64,000 bases of DNA from Hyphomicrobiales bacterium (GTDB lineage Bacteria; Pseudomonadota; Alphaproteobacteria; Rhizobiales; Rhizobiaceae): contig JAALLE010000002.1 of assembly GCA_011087605.1 (NCBI GenBank), positions 38,169-102,168 on the forward strand, read 5' to 3'. Positions 17,046 to 25,036 of this stretch are shown here, one piece after another (within the stretch, counting starts at the first letter, position 1; each line of letters opens with the position of its first letter). A model generated the notes under the pieces. The model ran no database searches. It saw only the letters and a list, made by a program, of their open reading frames with translations, and had not been told where the DNA came from. Both the position numbers and the translations under genes were made by a program.

Positions 17046-17795
17046 ATGCATATGGATATAGTCGACCTTCGTCAGTTCTACGCCACGCCAATGGGTAAAC
17101 ACGCATACCGTTGCATTGGACAGGCTCTGTCTGCAATTTGGCGACCGCTCAGTGATGAACGGCTGGTCGGGCTTGGATATGCCACACCCTATCTGGACAA
17201 GTTCAAGGCGGATAGCGAGCGCGCAATCGCTTTCATGCCAGCAAGACAAGGGGCGGTTCACTGGCCGATGGGTAGTCCCTGCTCTACGGCTCTGGTCTTC
17301 GATGAGGACTTGCCGCTGGCGGATGCAAGCGTTGATCGCCTCTTGATGGTCCATGCGCTTGAACATTGTGAAAATGCCGGCGAAACCCTGACCGAAATCT
17401 GGCGGGTTCTGTCACCCGGCGGCAAGCTCATCATTGTTGTTCCAAATCGCCGTGGTGTCTGGGCCAGAGTGGAACAAACCCCCTTTGGATCAGGCTATCC
17501 CTATACCGGAGGACAGTTAACCCAGTTGTTGCGCGAGAATATGTTTACGCCAACAGCCTGGTCAGATGCGCTGCACTTTCCGCCAAGCAATAACCGTTTT
17601 GTACTGCGCGGGGTCAATGCAATGGAACGGCTGGGTCGCAGATTCATGCCGGCTCTGAGCGGTGTGGTGGTGGTCGAGGCGACAAAACAGGTCTATCAGG
17701 GTCTGCCCGTTCGTCAGCGTCAAAGCCGCCGGATATTTGTACCGGTTCTGGCACCGCAAAACGCCACAAAGGGAAATATCGATCTGAAAAATTGA
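17046..17795 (+). CDS. SAM-dependent methyltransferase (type 11 domain)
   Basis: A 249-residue class I methyltransferase. The glycine-rich motif I is weak, but [23 protein letters not shown] and [21 protein letters not shown] match motifs II-III of the methyltransf_11 group, and the C-terminus is conserved in the family found next to gloB ([17 protein letters not shown]). The substrate is unknown. Start codons at 17046 and 17052 are both possible. It ends 74 bp before hisC and may be cotranscribed with it. Confidence 0.85.
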   Translation: MHMDIVDLRQFYATPMGKHAYRCIGQALSAIWRPLSDERLVGLGYATPYLDKFKADSERAIAFMPARQGAVHWPMGSPCSTALVFDEDLPLADASVDRLLMVHALEHCENAGETLTEIWRVLSPGGKLIIVVPNRRGVWARVEQTPFGSGYPYTGGQLTQLLRENMFTPTAWSDALHFPPSNNRFVLRGVNAMERLGRRFMPALSGVVVVEATKQVYQGLPVRQRQSRRIFVPVLAPQNATKGNIDLKN

Positions 17796-17869
17796 TCCGA
17801 CCTCCCCCTTTTATTGTGAGCAAGGATTATCTAAACCACCTGCAGGTTTCAGCCATAACGAGTGTCACC

Positions 17870-18973
17870 ATGACAAAATCAGATAATCTCCCAGAGCCCA
17901 ATCCCGGTATCATGGAAATTGCCTCTTATGTGCCCGGTAAATCTGCTGTTCCATCAGGTGTTAAGCTCTTCAAATTATCGGCTAATGAAACGCCATTAGG
18001 ACCAAGCCCTGCCGCCAAACAAGCCTATATGGAACGGGCGGGAAGTCTGGAAGATTATCCTGATGGCAGTTCCAGCCAATTGCGAGAAGCGATTGCCAAG
18101 GCACATGGCGTCAACCCCGCCAATGTCTTGTGTGGGAACGGCTCAGATGAATTGTTGGGCCTGATGGCGCAATGCTATCTGCAACCGGGAGACGAGGCGA
18201 TATACACTGAGCACGGCTTCTTGATGTATCGCATCGGAATTCTGGGCGCCGGGGCAACACCAATTGTTGCGCCAGAGAAAAATCATACTGCCGATGTGGA
18301 TGCTATTCTGGCGCGGGTAACCGACGCAACACGGTTGGTCTATTTGGCCAATCCAAATAACCCAACCGGCACCTATCTGGCGATGAGCGAAGTGCGACGT
18401 CTTCATGCAGGCCTGCCGGATTCAACGATCCTGATTCTTGATGCAGCTTATGCGGAATATGTTCGCCGAAACGACTATGAGTCCGGCATCGAACTGGTGG
18501 CCGGGTCGAACAATGTTGTAATGACGCGAACATTTTCAAAGATTCACGGCCTTGCCGCCCTAAGGGTTGGTTGGGTGTTTGGTCCAGATCACATCATTTC
18601 AGTTCTCGATCGGATGCGCGGACCGTTTAACGTTAACGCTGCAGCACAAGCCGCCGCACAGGAGGCCGTCGCCGATCGCGAGATGGTCGACAAAGCGGTT
18701 GCCCACAACGATGAATGGCTCACATGGACCAGCGAGGAAATGCACAAGCTCGGATTGCGGGTGACGCCCAGCGTTGGCAATTTTATCCTGATCCATTTTG
18801 ATGCAGTTGATGGCAAATCTGCAGAGGGTGCTGATGCCTATCTTACCCAACGTGGTTATGTGTTGCGCCTCGTTGGCGGCTATGGATTGCCCAACTCCAT
18901 TCGCATGACTATCGGGACTGAGGAGGCCTGCCGCGGAACGGTGGCGGCACTCGGCGAGTATTTGAAAGCCTGA
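17870..18973 (+). CDS. hisC: Histidinol-phosphate aminotransferase
   Basis: A 367-residue PLP aminotransferase of the HisC family. Typical strands are [61 protein letters not shown] and [10 protein letters not shown], with the PLP lysine in [20 protein letters not shown]. It converts imidazole-acetol phosphate to histidinol phosphate. In Alphaproteobacteria a hisC next to tyrC often serves aromatic amino acid transamination as well, and tyrC follows here after one base. ATG 17870 is chosen because a frame extension to 17792 overlaps the methyltransferase and is not conserved-looking. Confidence 0.93.
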   Translation: MTKSDNLPEPNPGIMEIASYVPGKSAVPSGVKLFKLSANETPLGPSPAAKQAYMERAGSLEDYPDGSSSQLREAIAKAHGVNPANVLCGNGSDELLGLMAQCYLQPGDEAIYTEHGFLMYRIGILGAGATPIVAPEKNHTADVDAILARVTDATRLVYLANPNNPTGTYLAMSEVRRLHAGLPDSTILILDAAYAEYVRRNDYESGIELVAGSNNVVMTRTFSKIHGLAALRVGWVFGPDHIISVLDRMRGPFNVNAAAQAAAQEAVADREMVDKAVAHNDEWLTWTSEEMHKLGLRVTPSVGNFILIHFDAVDGKSAEGADAYLTQRGYVLRLVGGYGLPNSIRMTIGTEEACRGTVAALGEYLKA

Positions 18974-18974
18974 C

Positions 18975-19916
18975 ATGAGCAAGCAACCTATGTTTAAACG
19001 CCTTTGCCTTATTGGCATTGGACTGATTGGCTCTTCCATCGCGCTGCGCGCGCGTCAGGAAGGATTGGCTGAAACCATCGTCGTCTCGACGCGGCGCCAG
19101 GAAACCCTCGACCGGGCGAAAGCCCGTAATCTGGGGGATGTCTATACCGACAAAGTCAGCGAAGCAGTTCAGGGTGCCGATTGCGTCATCCTGTGTACTC
19201 CGGTTGGCAGCTTTGCCTCGCTGGGAGAGCGCATTGGTCCGCATTTGGCCGATGGCTGCATCGTCACCGATGTTGGATCGGTCAAGCGTTCGGTGGTCAA
19301 ACAGTTGAAACCGCATCTGCCTAAAAATGTTCATCTTGTTCCAGGGCATCCCATTGCCGGCACCGAATATTCCGGACCGGATGCCGGCTTTGCCACCTTG
19401 TTTGATGAGCGATGGTGTCTGCTGACGCCCGAACAGGGCACCGATAAACAGGCTGTCGAAAAATTGACAAGTTTTTGGCAAGGCCTGGGATCCTGGGTGG
19501 AAGTCATGGAGCCGGATCACCACGACATGGTGCTGGCAGTTACGTCCCACATTCCCCATCTCATCGCTTACAATATTGTCGGTACGGCCTCCGAACTTGA
19601 AGAAGTGACTCAATCAGAAGTGGTGAAATTTTCCGCATCGGGGTTTCGGGACTTTACCCGTATTGCCGCCTCCGACCCTGTCATGTGGCGGGATGTCTTC
19701 CTGCACAACAAGGACGCCGTGATAGAGATGCTGGGCCGTTTTTCGGAAGACCTGTCAAGACTTCAGCGGGCTGTCCGCAATGGCGACGGTGATCTGCTGT
19801 TTGAGCATTTCACCAAAACACGTGATATTCGTCGTGGAATCATTGAAGCCGGTCAGGAAACGGATCTGCCCAATTTCGGTCGCGACGTGGTGGTCGATAC
19901 TGAATCGAATTCGTGA
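18975..19916 (+). CDS. tyrC: Prephenate/arogenate dehydrogenase family protein
   Basis: A 313-residue NAD(P)-dependent dehydrogenase. The N-terminal LCLIGIGLIGSSIALRAR is the Rossmann motif; VTDVGSVKRSVV, VPGHPIAGTEYSGPDAGFATLF and VTSHIPHLIAY are family hallmarks with the catalytic histidines. It oxidatively decarboxylates prephenate or arogenate on the way to tyrosine. It begins one base after hisC stops, forming a tight two-gene aromatic/histidine unit. Whether it prefers cyclohexadienyl or arogenate substrates cannot be read. Confidence 0.93.
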   Translation: MSKQPMFKRLCLIGIGLIGSSIALRARQEGLAETIVVSTRRQETLDRAKARNLGDVYTDKVSEAVQGADCVILCTPVGSFASLGERIGPHLADGCIVTDVGSVKRSVVKQLKPHLPKNVHLVPGHPIAGTEYSGPDAGFATLFDERWCLLTPEQGTDKQAVEKLTSFWQGLGSWVEVMEPDHHDMVLAVTSHIPHLIAYNIVGTASELEEVTQSEVVKFSASGFRDFTRIAASDPVMWRDVFLHNKDAVIEMLGRFSEDLSRLQRAVRNGDGDLLFEHFTKTRDIRRGIIEAGQETDLPNFGRDVVVDTESNS

Positions 19917-19919
19917 CCA

Positions 19920-20981
19920 TCAATCCCTGAACAGGGGTGGAATGGGATCAGGAAATTGGATAAAGCCGAGGCGCACGATGCCGTTCTCAATTTTGAGGGT
20001 GATTGAATTAATGTCTGCTCCACCAATTTTGGCTGGCTTGCCCATGCCTGCGACGGCCTGAGTAATCATGCCAATCTGTTGAGCCAGTTGCGGATTGATC
20101 TCGCCAGCCCATCTGGCAACCGACGGAGGATTGGCGACGCCAACATTGACTTCGCCAGATAATAGTCCGTCCTCGCCAATCGTCAGCGGCCCCGAGAAAG
20201 CCAGCCGCCCTCCATCTGGCAATGACAGCGCCAGATTGCGAATTTCAAATTCGGCCCCGTCCTGCATCACCGCGCGAAACTCGCGTCCCCCAATTACCAG
20301 ATCTCGGTATCCGTCAACCAGAGTGCCATCGATCTCAATCGTTGCATCGGGAAGCGTCAGCTTTGGCAATGCGGCAGACAGGTCGGCCAACCGCAGCGCT
20401 CCATCAAGTGAAACAGGTTCGGCGTCTTCCGATCCATCAACAAGCGGTGTCGGACGGAAATGAATCGCCCCATCTGCGACTTTCAGGTCGGCTTTATTGA
20501 AGGAGCCGGACAGGTTGGAAAAAGTAAGCGACGCCAGCTCAAATCCACCGCTGAAATTGATGTCCAGAAACAACCGCAGTGCCGACCAATTCGCATCCAG
20601 CTCACCATTTATCAGACCGGTTTTGAACGGCCCCTCCACTTCGGCAACCAACTCTCCAGGTGCATATAGTTGAGCAGCGGTGCGAATGGCTCCAAGCTTC
20701 AACTGCAGTGCATTGTCCTTGCCGGCAATATTCAGGGAATCGCAATGGATACCAATTCGAAACGGAAAGCCGCGCATCTGGCGGTTTGCGCATCTGACGT
20801 CAATGCCTTGTTGCTCGGCATTTTCCAGCGCTTCTCCGATCTTGTCATGGGCAAAATGGGCAAAGGCATACCAACCGACAAACCACAGGGCGAACAGAAA
20901 AAACATGAACAATCCCCATTTTCCCATTGGATGGGCAAGAAAGGATCGTTTGGAAGTTTTTGTCATGAATGCTGATTCCAT
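19920..20981 (-). CDS. DUF2125 membrane-anchored protein
   Basis: A 353-residue protein with one N-terminal transmembrane segment (GLFMFFLFALWFVGWYAFAH, roughly residues 24-43) followed by a long predicted periplasmic domain. CANRQMRGFPFRIGIHCDSL is the hallmark of DUF2125, a family largely restricted to Alphaproteobacteria; its function is unknown. ATG 20966 (MTKTSKR) is a likely alternative start. It converges with tyrC, with three bases between the stops. Confidence 0.9.
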   Translation of the reverse strand: MESAFMTKTSKRSFLAHPMGKWGLFMFFLFALWFVGWYAFAHFAHDKIGEALENAEQQGIDVRCANRQMRGFPFRIGIHCDSLNIAGKDNALQLKLGAIRTAAQLYAPGELVAEVEGPFKTGLINGELDANWSALRLFLDINFSGGFELASLTFSNLSGSFNKADLKVADGAIHFRPTPLVDGSEDAEPVSLDGALRLADLSAALPKLTLPDATIEIDGTLVDGYRDLVIGGREFRAVMQDGAEFEIRNLALSLPDGGRLAFSGPLTIGEDGLLSGEVNVGVANPPSVARWAGEINPQLAQQIGMITQAVAGMGKPAKIGGADINSITLKIENGIVRLGFIQFPDPIPPLFRD

Positions 20982-21109
20982 TATTGCGGCGACACGGCGA
21001 TGCGACGACGCGTAAGGTGTTGGCGAAGTGAATCACCATTGCGGTGAAGTCTGCGTCTTGATTACAACTGCCCCTTCGACGTAAAACGGCTTTTTGTCAA
21101 TCTGGCGGC

Positions 21110-21658
21110 ATGGTTGTGCTTAAAACTTTTGCAAATGACGGCGACATCTGGGTCTTTGGCTACGGATCATTGATGTGGAATCCCGGCTTTGAGTATCTGG
21201 AAGTACAACAGGCCAAAGCCTTTGGAGTGCATCGTGCACCATGCATCTATTCCTGGGTGCATCGGGGCACCAAACAGCGGCCCGGAATTGTATTGGGGCT
21301 CGCTCGCGGGGGTGCGTGTATCGGCAAGGCATTCAAAATTAGTTCCGACAACCGGGACGAGACACTGGCCTATTTGCGAGCCCGGGAACTTGTCACCAAT
21401 GTCTATCTGGAACGTTTGCGACCAATTGTCCTGGCATCGGGCACCACAGTTAAGGCTGTGACCTATATTGCTGATGCGGACCACGAGCAATATGCCGGTC
21501 GCTTGGGGCACGAAGCACTGATCGCCCAAATCAAGGGGGCCGTCGGCAAGTCTGGTCCAAATGAATCCTACATTACCGATACCACTGATCACCTGCGTGA
21601 AATGGGCATAAAGGACGGCTTAATGGAGCGCATAACTTCGGAGCTGAAAGGTCATTAG
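21110..21658 (+). CDS. Gamma-glutamylcyclotransferase, ChaC-like
   Basis: A 182-residue ChaC-family protein. The substrate-binding loop is DGDIWVFGYGSLMWNPGF near the N-terminus, and the catalytic glutamate is expected in ETLAYLRARELVTNVYLE. PGIVLGLARGGACIGKAF is also typical. The family cleaves glutathione to 5-oxoproline and cysteinylglycine. The ATG at 21110 overlaps the context GGCATGG with no strong ribosome site; no better start was seen. Its stop overlaps the stop of the convergent unknown gene by 4 bp. Confidence 0.9.
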   Translation: MVVLKTFANDGDIWVFGYGSLMWNPGFEYLEVQQAKAFGVHRAPCIYSWVHRGTKQRPGIVLGLARGGACIGKAFKISSDNRDETLAYLRARELVTNVYLERLRPIVLASGTTVKAVTYIADADHEQYAGRLGHEALIAQIKGAVGKSGPNESYITDTTDHLREMGIKDGLMERITSELKGH

Positions 21659-22074
21659 TTGACCGTACACAAATCCTCCAGCGTTTGAGCACCTTGCGAA
21701 TCTTCATCATCCAGCAGGTGCACATAAATGGTCCCTCCGCGGTTGGAGATATCATTGATAGAGGCAGTGATTTCTACGCTTTGACCGCCTGTCTCCAGAC
21801 AGCTGGTGGCGGCAAACAGGGCGTGGTCGTAAAGACTGGCTTGTTCGCGGCGAATCGAAGAAAAGACATAGCGCCGTCCAGACGACCCTTGCAGGTATAC
21901 AAACTTTCCAAGTCCCGCTTCATCCACAACGGACTTGATCATCCGAGGAGTGGGGAATGCGCGATCAGTGCCGCGCAACCTGTTCGACGTCCCCATTGGC
22001 TTTGCAGCTGGCGACGGCGGCATCAGCGGCAGGCTGGTCTGAACATATTCGGTCGCTTGGACAAATGGTGTCAT
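21655..22074 (-). CDS. Unknown 139-aa protein, SOS-regulated by its promoter
   Basis: I do not recognise this 139-residue protein. Its N-terminal third is low-complexity (Pro/Ser/Thr-rich); the conserved-looking core runs from AFPTPRMIKSVVDEAGLGKF through VYLQGSSGRRYVFSSI and a C-terminal acidic segment with IYVHLLDDEDSQGA. No signal peptide or membrane helix is visible. AGAGGAG lies 8 bases before the ATG, a strong ribosome site that is also one arm of an 8-bp inverted repeat (22078-22097). Two perfect GTTC-N7-GTTC boxes occupy the 61-bp gap between plsC and this gene, so LexA control is very likely. That makes it a DNA-damage-inducible gene, possibly a checkpoint or repair accessory; the function itself is not known. 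Confidence 0.8.
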   Translation of the reverse strand: MTPFVQATEYVQTSLPLMPPSPAAKPMGTSNRLRGTDRAFPTPRMIKSVVDEAGLGKFVYLQGSSGRRYVFSSIRREQASLYDHALFAATSCLETGGQSVEITASINDISNRGGTIYVHLLDDEDSQGAQTLEDLCTVN

Positions 22075-22077
22075 TTT

Positions 22078-22097
22078 GTTCTCCTCTTAAGGAGAAC
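22078..22097 (-). promoter_or_regulatory. Inverted repeat covering the ribosome binding site of the SOS gene
   Basis: GTTCTCCT and AGGAGAAC form perfect 8-bp arms around a 4-base loop. In the minus-strand transcript the 3-prime arm contains the AGGAG ribosome site just upstream of the ATG at 22074. The hairpin could limit translation. It also overlaps the downstream LexA half-site. Confidence 0.45.
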
Positions 22098-22108
22098 ATA
22101 GATAGAAC
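22094..22108 (-). promoter_or_regulatory. LexA box 1 (alphaproteobacterial SOS box)
   Basis: On the minus strand the sequence is GTTCTATCTATGTTC, that is GTTC-N7-GTTC, the direct-repeat operator established for alphaproteobacterial LexA. It lies 19-34 bp upstream of the start of the unknown 139-aa gene and overlaps the probable -10 (TATCTA). Confidence 0.8.
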
Positions 22109-22117
22109 GTATTAACA

Positions 22118-22132
22118 GAACATTACAAGAAC
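22118..22132 (-). promoter_or_regulatory. LexA box 2 (alphaproteobacterial SOS box)
   Basis: On the minus strand the sequence is GTTCTTGTAATGTTC, a second perfect GTTC-N7-GTTC. It is nine bases from box 1 and covers a TTGTAA that could be the -35 (18 bp before TATCTA). Two tandem boxes across one promoter argue for tight repression. Confidence 0.8.
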
Positions 22133-22135
22133 AGA

Positions 22136-22939
22136 CTAACTGCTTTTGACATTATCCAGGCGTTTTTTTGCTTTCTCCACACGCGCCATGACAGCTTCAT
22201 TCAGTGGCGGATGAATTTTGTCCTGGGAGGCCATCAGGTAGAGTTCGTCACACGCCTCCTCGATGCGCCGCTCCAGTTCAGCAGCAAATTGCTTGGCTGA
22301 TAGGCCCGGCATGATGGGTTCCAGAATCTTGGCGCGAATGGTGCCGGGATGACGCAAAAATTTGCGTCGCGGCCAATACAACCCGGAATTCAGAGCAATT
22401 GGCACGACCGGGCAATTGAGATCCATATACATGCGGGTCACGCCATAGCGGTAGTCGGGTTCCTGACCGGGGGTTTTTCGCGTGCCTTCTGGGAAGATGA
22501 TGATCTGACGGTCCTCTTCGATGCGATCCCGGGCAACCGCGATCATCCGGCGCATGGCGCGGCCCTTGTCACCCCGGCGAATGGGAATGTGTTTGAGCTT
22601 GGAAACATACCAGCCAAAAAACGGGATCTTCATCAATTCGGCCTTCAGCACAAAGGCTGAATCCCGAACCATCGAATTGACCGCGTAGAATTCCCAAATC
22701 GATTGATGTTTGCAGGCAACGATGCAGCCTTCATCCAGCATATTTTCTTCGCCAATAACTTCCATATCGGTTCCGACAATGATCTTGTGCAACCAGTGGG
22801 TGGAAGCGGTCCAGCGCCTGGGCACCTTTTGAGCTGCTTTGTGGCTGAGAAAGAAATACCACGGTAACTGCACCACCATATGAAGCAGAATATTGATATA
22901 CCAGGCGATGTTGAACAGAAGAGAGCGCAGATAAAGCAT
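22136..22939 (-). CDS. plsC: 1-acyl-sn-glycerol-3-phosphate acyltransferase
   Basis: A 267-residue acyltransferase. An N-terminal hydrophobic stretch (LLFNIAWYINILLHMVVQLP) anchors it to the inner membrane. The catalytic H-x4-acid motif appears as KHQSIWEFYAV, with Glu in place of the usual Asp, a variant I associate with alphaproteobacterial PlsC homologues. The phosphate-binding IIFPEGTRKTPG and CPVVPIALNSGLYW follow. It makes phosphatidic acid from lysophosphatidate. It appears to be transcribed alone; the gene downstream has its own SOS promoter. Confidence 0.92.
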   Translation of the reverse strand: MLYLRSLLFNIAWYINILLHMVVQLPWYFFLSHKAAQKVPRRWTASTHWLHKIIVGTDMEVIGEENMLDEGCIVACKHQSIWEFYAVNSMVRDSAFVLKAELMKIPFFGWYVSKLKHIPIRRGDKGRAMRRMIAVARDRIEEDRQIIIFPEGTRKTPGQEPDYRYGVTRMYMDLNCPVVPIALNSGLYWPRRKFLRHPGTIRAKILEPIMPGLSAKQFAAELERRIEEACDELYLMASQDKIHPPLNEAVMARVEKAKKRLDNVKSS

Positions 22940-23043
22940 GACGATGAAGAAGAGTGACCGGAACTAAACTGTCTAGTATCTTTCCTTCAGAATTGGAACC
23001 ACGTCAGTTTCTGTAACTGGCTTACTGACCCGATCTTGATTGG

Positions 23044-23964
23044 TCAGCTTATTCCCAATGCCTGCAACTTGCTGGTTTGACGGGAAATCAACGCGTCGAC
23101 TTCTTCAATGGTCGCTGCACTCAGCGATCCGCCGGGTTTACGTATCGTTGGATGGCCTATGGCGCCACGTTTTGCCAATGTGTATTTGCGCAGGGCCAAA
23201 CCCATGCCTGGCTGTGCTTCGTAACGCACCAGCGGCAGATAGGCATCAAACAGGTCGCGCGCCCGCGCTACGTCCCCGGCACCGTGGGCCTGGATCACCT
23301 GAGCCATCATCTCCGGATAGGCGAAGCCCGTCATCGCCCCGTCAGCTCCGCGCAACATTTCTTCCAACAAATACAGACCCCCATTGCCACACAATATCGA
23401 TATGCGACGCGCCCCGTTGTCAGAAGCTGCCCGCAGGGTTGAAATTTTTTCAAGCCCCGGCCAGTCTTCATGTTTCAGCATCACGCATGTCGGACAATCT
23501 TCAACAACTCTTAGGATAACTTTTGGCGACATCACCACATTGGTAACCAGCGGAAAGTCCTGCAATACGAACGGAATATCTCCCAATGTCTCGGCCACCC
23601 CGTGATAATAGCCGATGATCTGGTCGTCGGTTTTCAGCGTTGAAGGTGGCGCTACCATAACGCCGGCCGCAGAGGCCTCCATGCTGTCTTTTGCCAGACT
23701 GCCAAGCGCTGCAAAACCGGCGGCCGACACGCCAACCACAACCGGTACCGATGTTCTGGCGGTCACCCGCTTGACAATTGTCAGGGCCTCCGTGGCGGTC
23801 AGCTTGCCGGCCTCGCCCATCATGCCCAACACCGTCAGACCGGTTGCGCCTTTTTCAACATAGAAATCGACCATCCGGTCAACGCTCTGCAAATCCAAAT
23901 CGCCGTTCGGCAAAAATGGTGTTACGGCGATTGTAAAGACGCCTGCTGCGGTTTCATCAAGCAT
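23044..23964 (-). CDS. Dihydrodipicolinate synthase-family aldolase/lyase
   Basis: A 306-residue DapA-fold TIM-barrel. The N-terminal AGVFTIAVTPFLPNGDLDLQ and GLTVLGMMGEAGKLTATEAL are typical, and the Schiff-base lysine is probably in CVMLKHEDWPGLEK. It is the last gene of the hydantoinase operon, overlapping the racemase by 8 bp, so it more likely acts in that catabolic pathway (cleaving or dehydrating a 2-keto acid intermediate) than in lysine biosynthesis. Substrate unknown. Confidence 0.88.
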   Translation of the reverse strand: MLDETAAGVFTIAVTPFLPNGDLDLQSVDRMVDFYVEKGATGLTVLGMMGEAGKLTATEALTIVKRVTARTSVPVVVGVSAAGFAALGSLAKDSMEASAAGVMVAPPSTLKTDDQIIGYYHGVAETLGDIPFVLQDFPLVTNVVMSPKVILRVVEDCPTCVMLKHEDWPGLEKISTLRAASDNGARRISILCGNGGLYLLEEMLRGADGAMTGFAYPEMMAQVIQAHGAGDVARARDLFDAYLPLVRYEAQPGMGLALRKYTLAKRGAIGHPTIRKPGGSLSAATIEEVDALISRQTSKLQALGIS

Positions 23965-24646
23965 GATCGGAGCCTTTCATGGCATGGCTTTGCTTCAGCG
24001 CGATATGTCCCAGCGCCATCGCTGCAGCCGCCTGGCAAGGTTCGACAACCGGCAGTCCGGTCGCGGCTTCAAGTGGTTCGCGATATTGGGCCATGCCAGC
24101 ACATCCCATGATCAGGACATTGGCACCATCATCGTCGCGCAACCATTTGCCGGTTTCAATCATCGCCTGCAGGCTTTTGTCCGGTGACGCCAATTCAGCG
24201 ACACCCAGGCCCAAAGCCCGATCGCCAGCCAGTCGGTCCAATACTCCCATCGCCCCGAATGAACGCATGTGACGTGGTATCGACGCAGGCAAAATTGATA
24301 TCACCCCAAATTTTTGCCCCAGTGTCAGCGCCGAAGACACCGCAGCTTCCTGAATGCCGACCACCGGCAGGGATGTTGCATCACGCAGGGCGTGCAATCC
24401 AGGATCGCCAAAACAGGCAATCACAAACCCGGCTGCATTGTTTTGCGCCAGAGCCAGATCGACCATCGGTGCAATGGTCAGATCAGCCTGCAGCTGAGAT
24501 TCAATTCCAGGAGGACCTTCCGCGAGAGTGAGGCAGCGAATGGGCGCCCCAAATTGTCGCAGTGGTTCAACAGCGCTGTCGATAGCGTCAGTAACAGCGG
24601 TCAGACAATTCGGGTTGATGATGAAAAGAGAAGCAGTTGAGTTCAT
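23957..24646 (-). CDS. Asp/Glu/hydantoin racemase-family protein
   Basis: A 229-residue member of the Asp/Glu/hydantoin racemase superfamily. LFIINPNCLTAVTDAID, the first catalytic cysteine in GFVIACFGDPGLHAL and the second in VLIMGCAGMAQYREPL are visible. Hydantoin racemases interconvert D- and L-5-substituted hydantoins, which fits the hydantoinase two genes upstream. It overlaps the VOC gene by 4 bp (ATGA) and the DapA-like gene by 8 bp. Other superfamily roles, such as maleate isomerase, cannot be excluded. Confidence 0.88.
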   Translation of the reverse strand: MNSTASLFIINPNCLTAVTDAIDSAVEPLRQFGAPIRCLTLAEGPPGIESQLQADLTIAPMVDLALAQNNAAGFVIACFGDPGLHALRDATSLPVVGIQEAAVSSALTLGQKFGVISILPASIPRHMRSFGAMGVLDRLAGDRALGLGVAELASPDKSLQAMIETGKWLRDDDGANVLIMGCAGMAQYREPLEAATGLPVVEPCQAAAAMALGHIALKQSHAMKGSDHA

Positions 24647-25032
24647 GCGCCCTTCCGGGTGGCCGATTGAATTTCAATTTGATAGCCCTCGGGGTCGGTA
24701 AACACAAATGCCCGGATGCCAAGCGCCTGATTTTCAAACAACTGAGAAAGATCATCGAGCTTTTGTGCCTCCGCATAGGCATACCAGGCCTCCACATCCT
24801 TGACCCGTATGCACAATTGCACAGGCTTTTGCTCGGCCCACTTGTTCATGCCATGCGATTCGTCGACCAGTCCAATATGTGCGCCGGGGCAGATTTCAAA
24901 AATCTTGCTCCAACCCTGATCAATGGCGAGATGCAGGCCCAGAACCCGTTGGTAAAAATCTACCGCACAGGCGAGATCACGATAATAAAAGAAGGTGATC
25001 GTCAGCTGGGTATCGTCAATCGGGGGTCTCAT
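24643..25032 (-). CDS. VOC-family (glyoxalase/dioxygenase fold) protein
   Basis: A 129-residue single-domain VOC protein: LTITFFYYRDLACAVDFYQR and VLGLHLAIDQGWSKIFEI form the first half, and IRAFVFTDPEGYQIEIQSAT the conserved end. The acid and histidine pattern suggests a metal site, but the reaction is unknown. The start at 25032 lies two bases after the hydantoinase stop, so it is co-translated; a longer frame to 25143 would run inside the hydantoinase gene. In this operon it may act on a cyclic-ureide breakdown product. Confidence 0.82.
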   Translation of the reverse strand: MRPPIDDTQLTITFFYYRDLACAVDFYQRVLGLHLAIDQGWSKIFEICPGAHIGLVDESHGMNKWAEQKPVQLCIRVKDVEAWYAYAEAQKLDDLSQLFENQALGIRAFVFTDPEGYQIEIQSATRKGA

Positions 25033-25036
25033 TAGT

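Noticed and set aside
18909..19613. A 234-codon open frame opposite tyrC.
   Set aside because: Antisense shadow of a well-supported gene.
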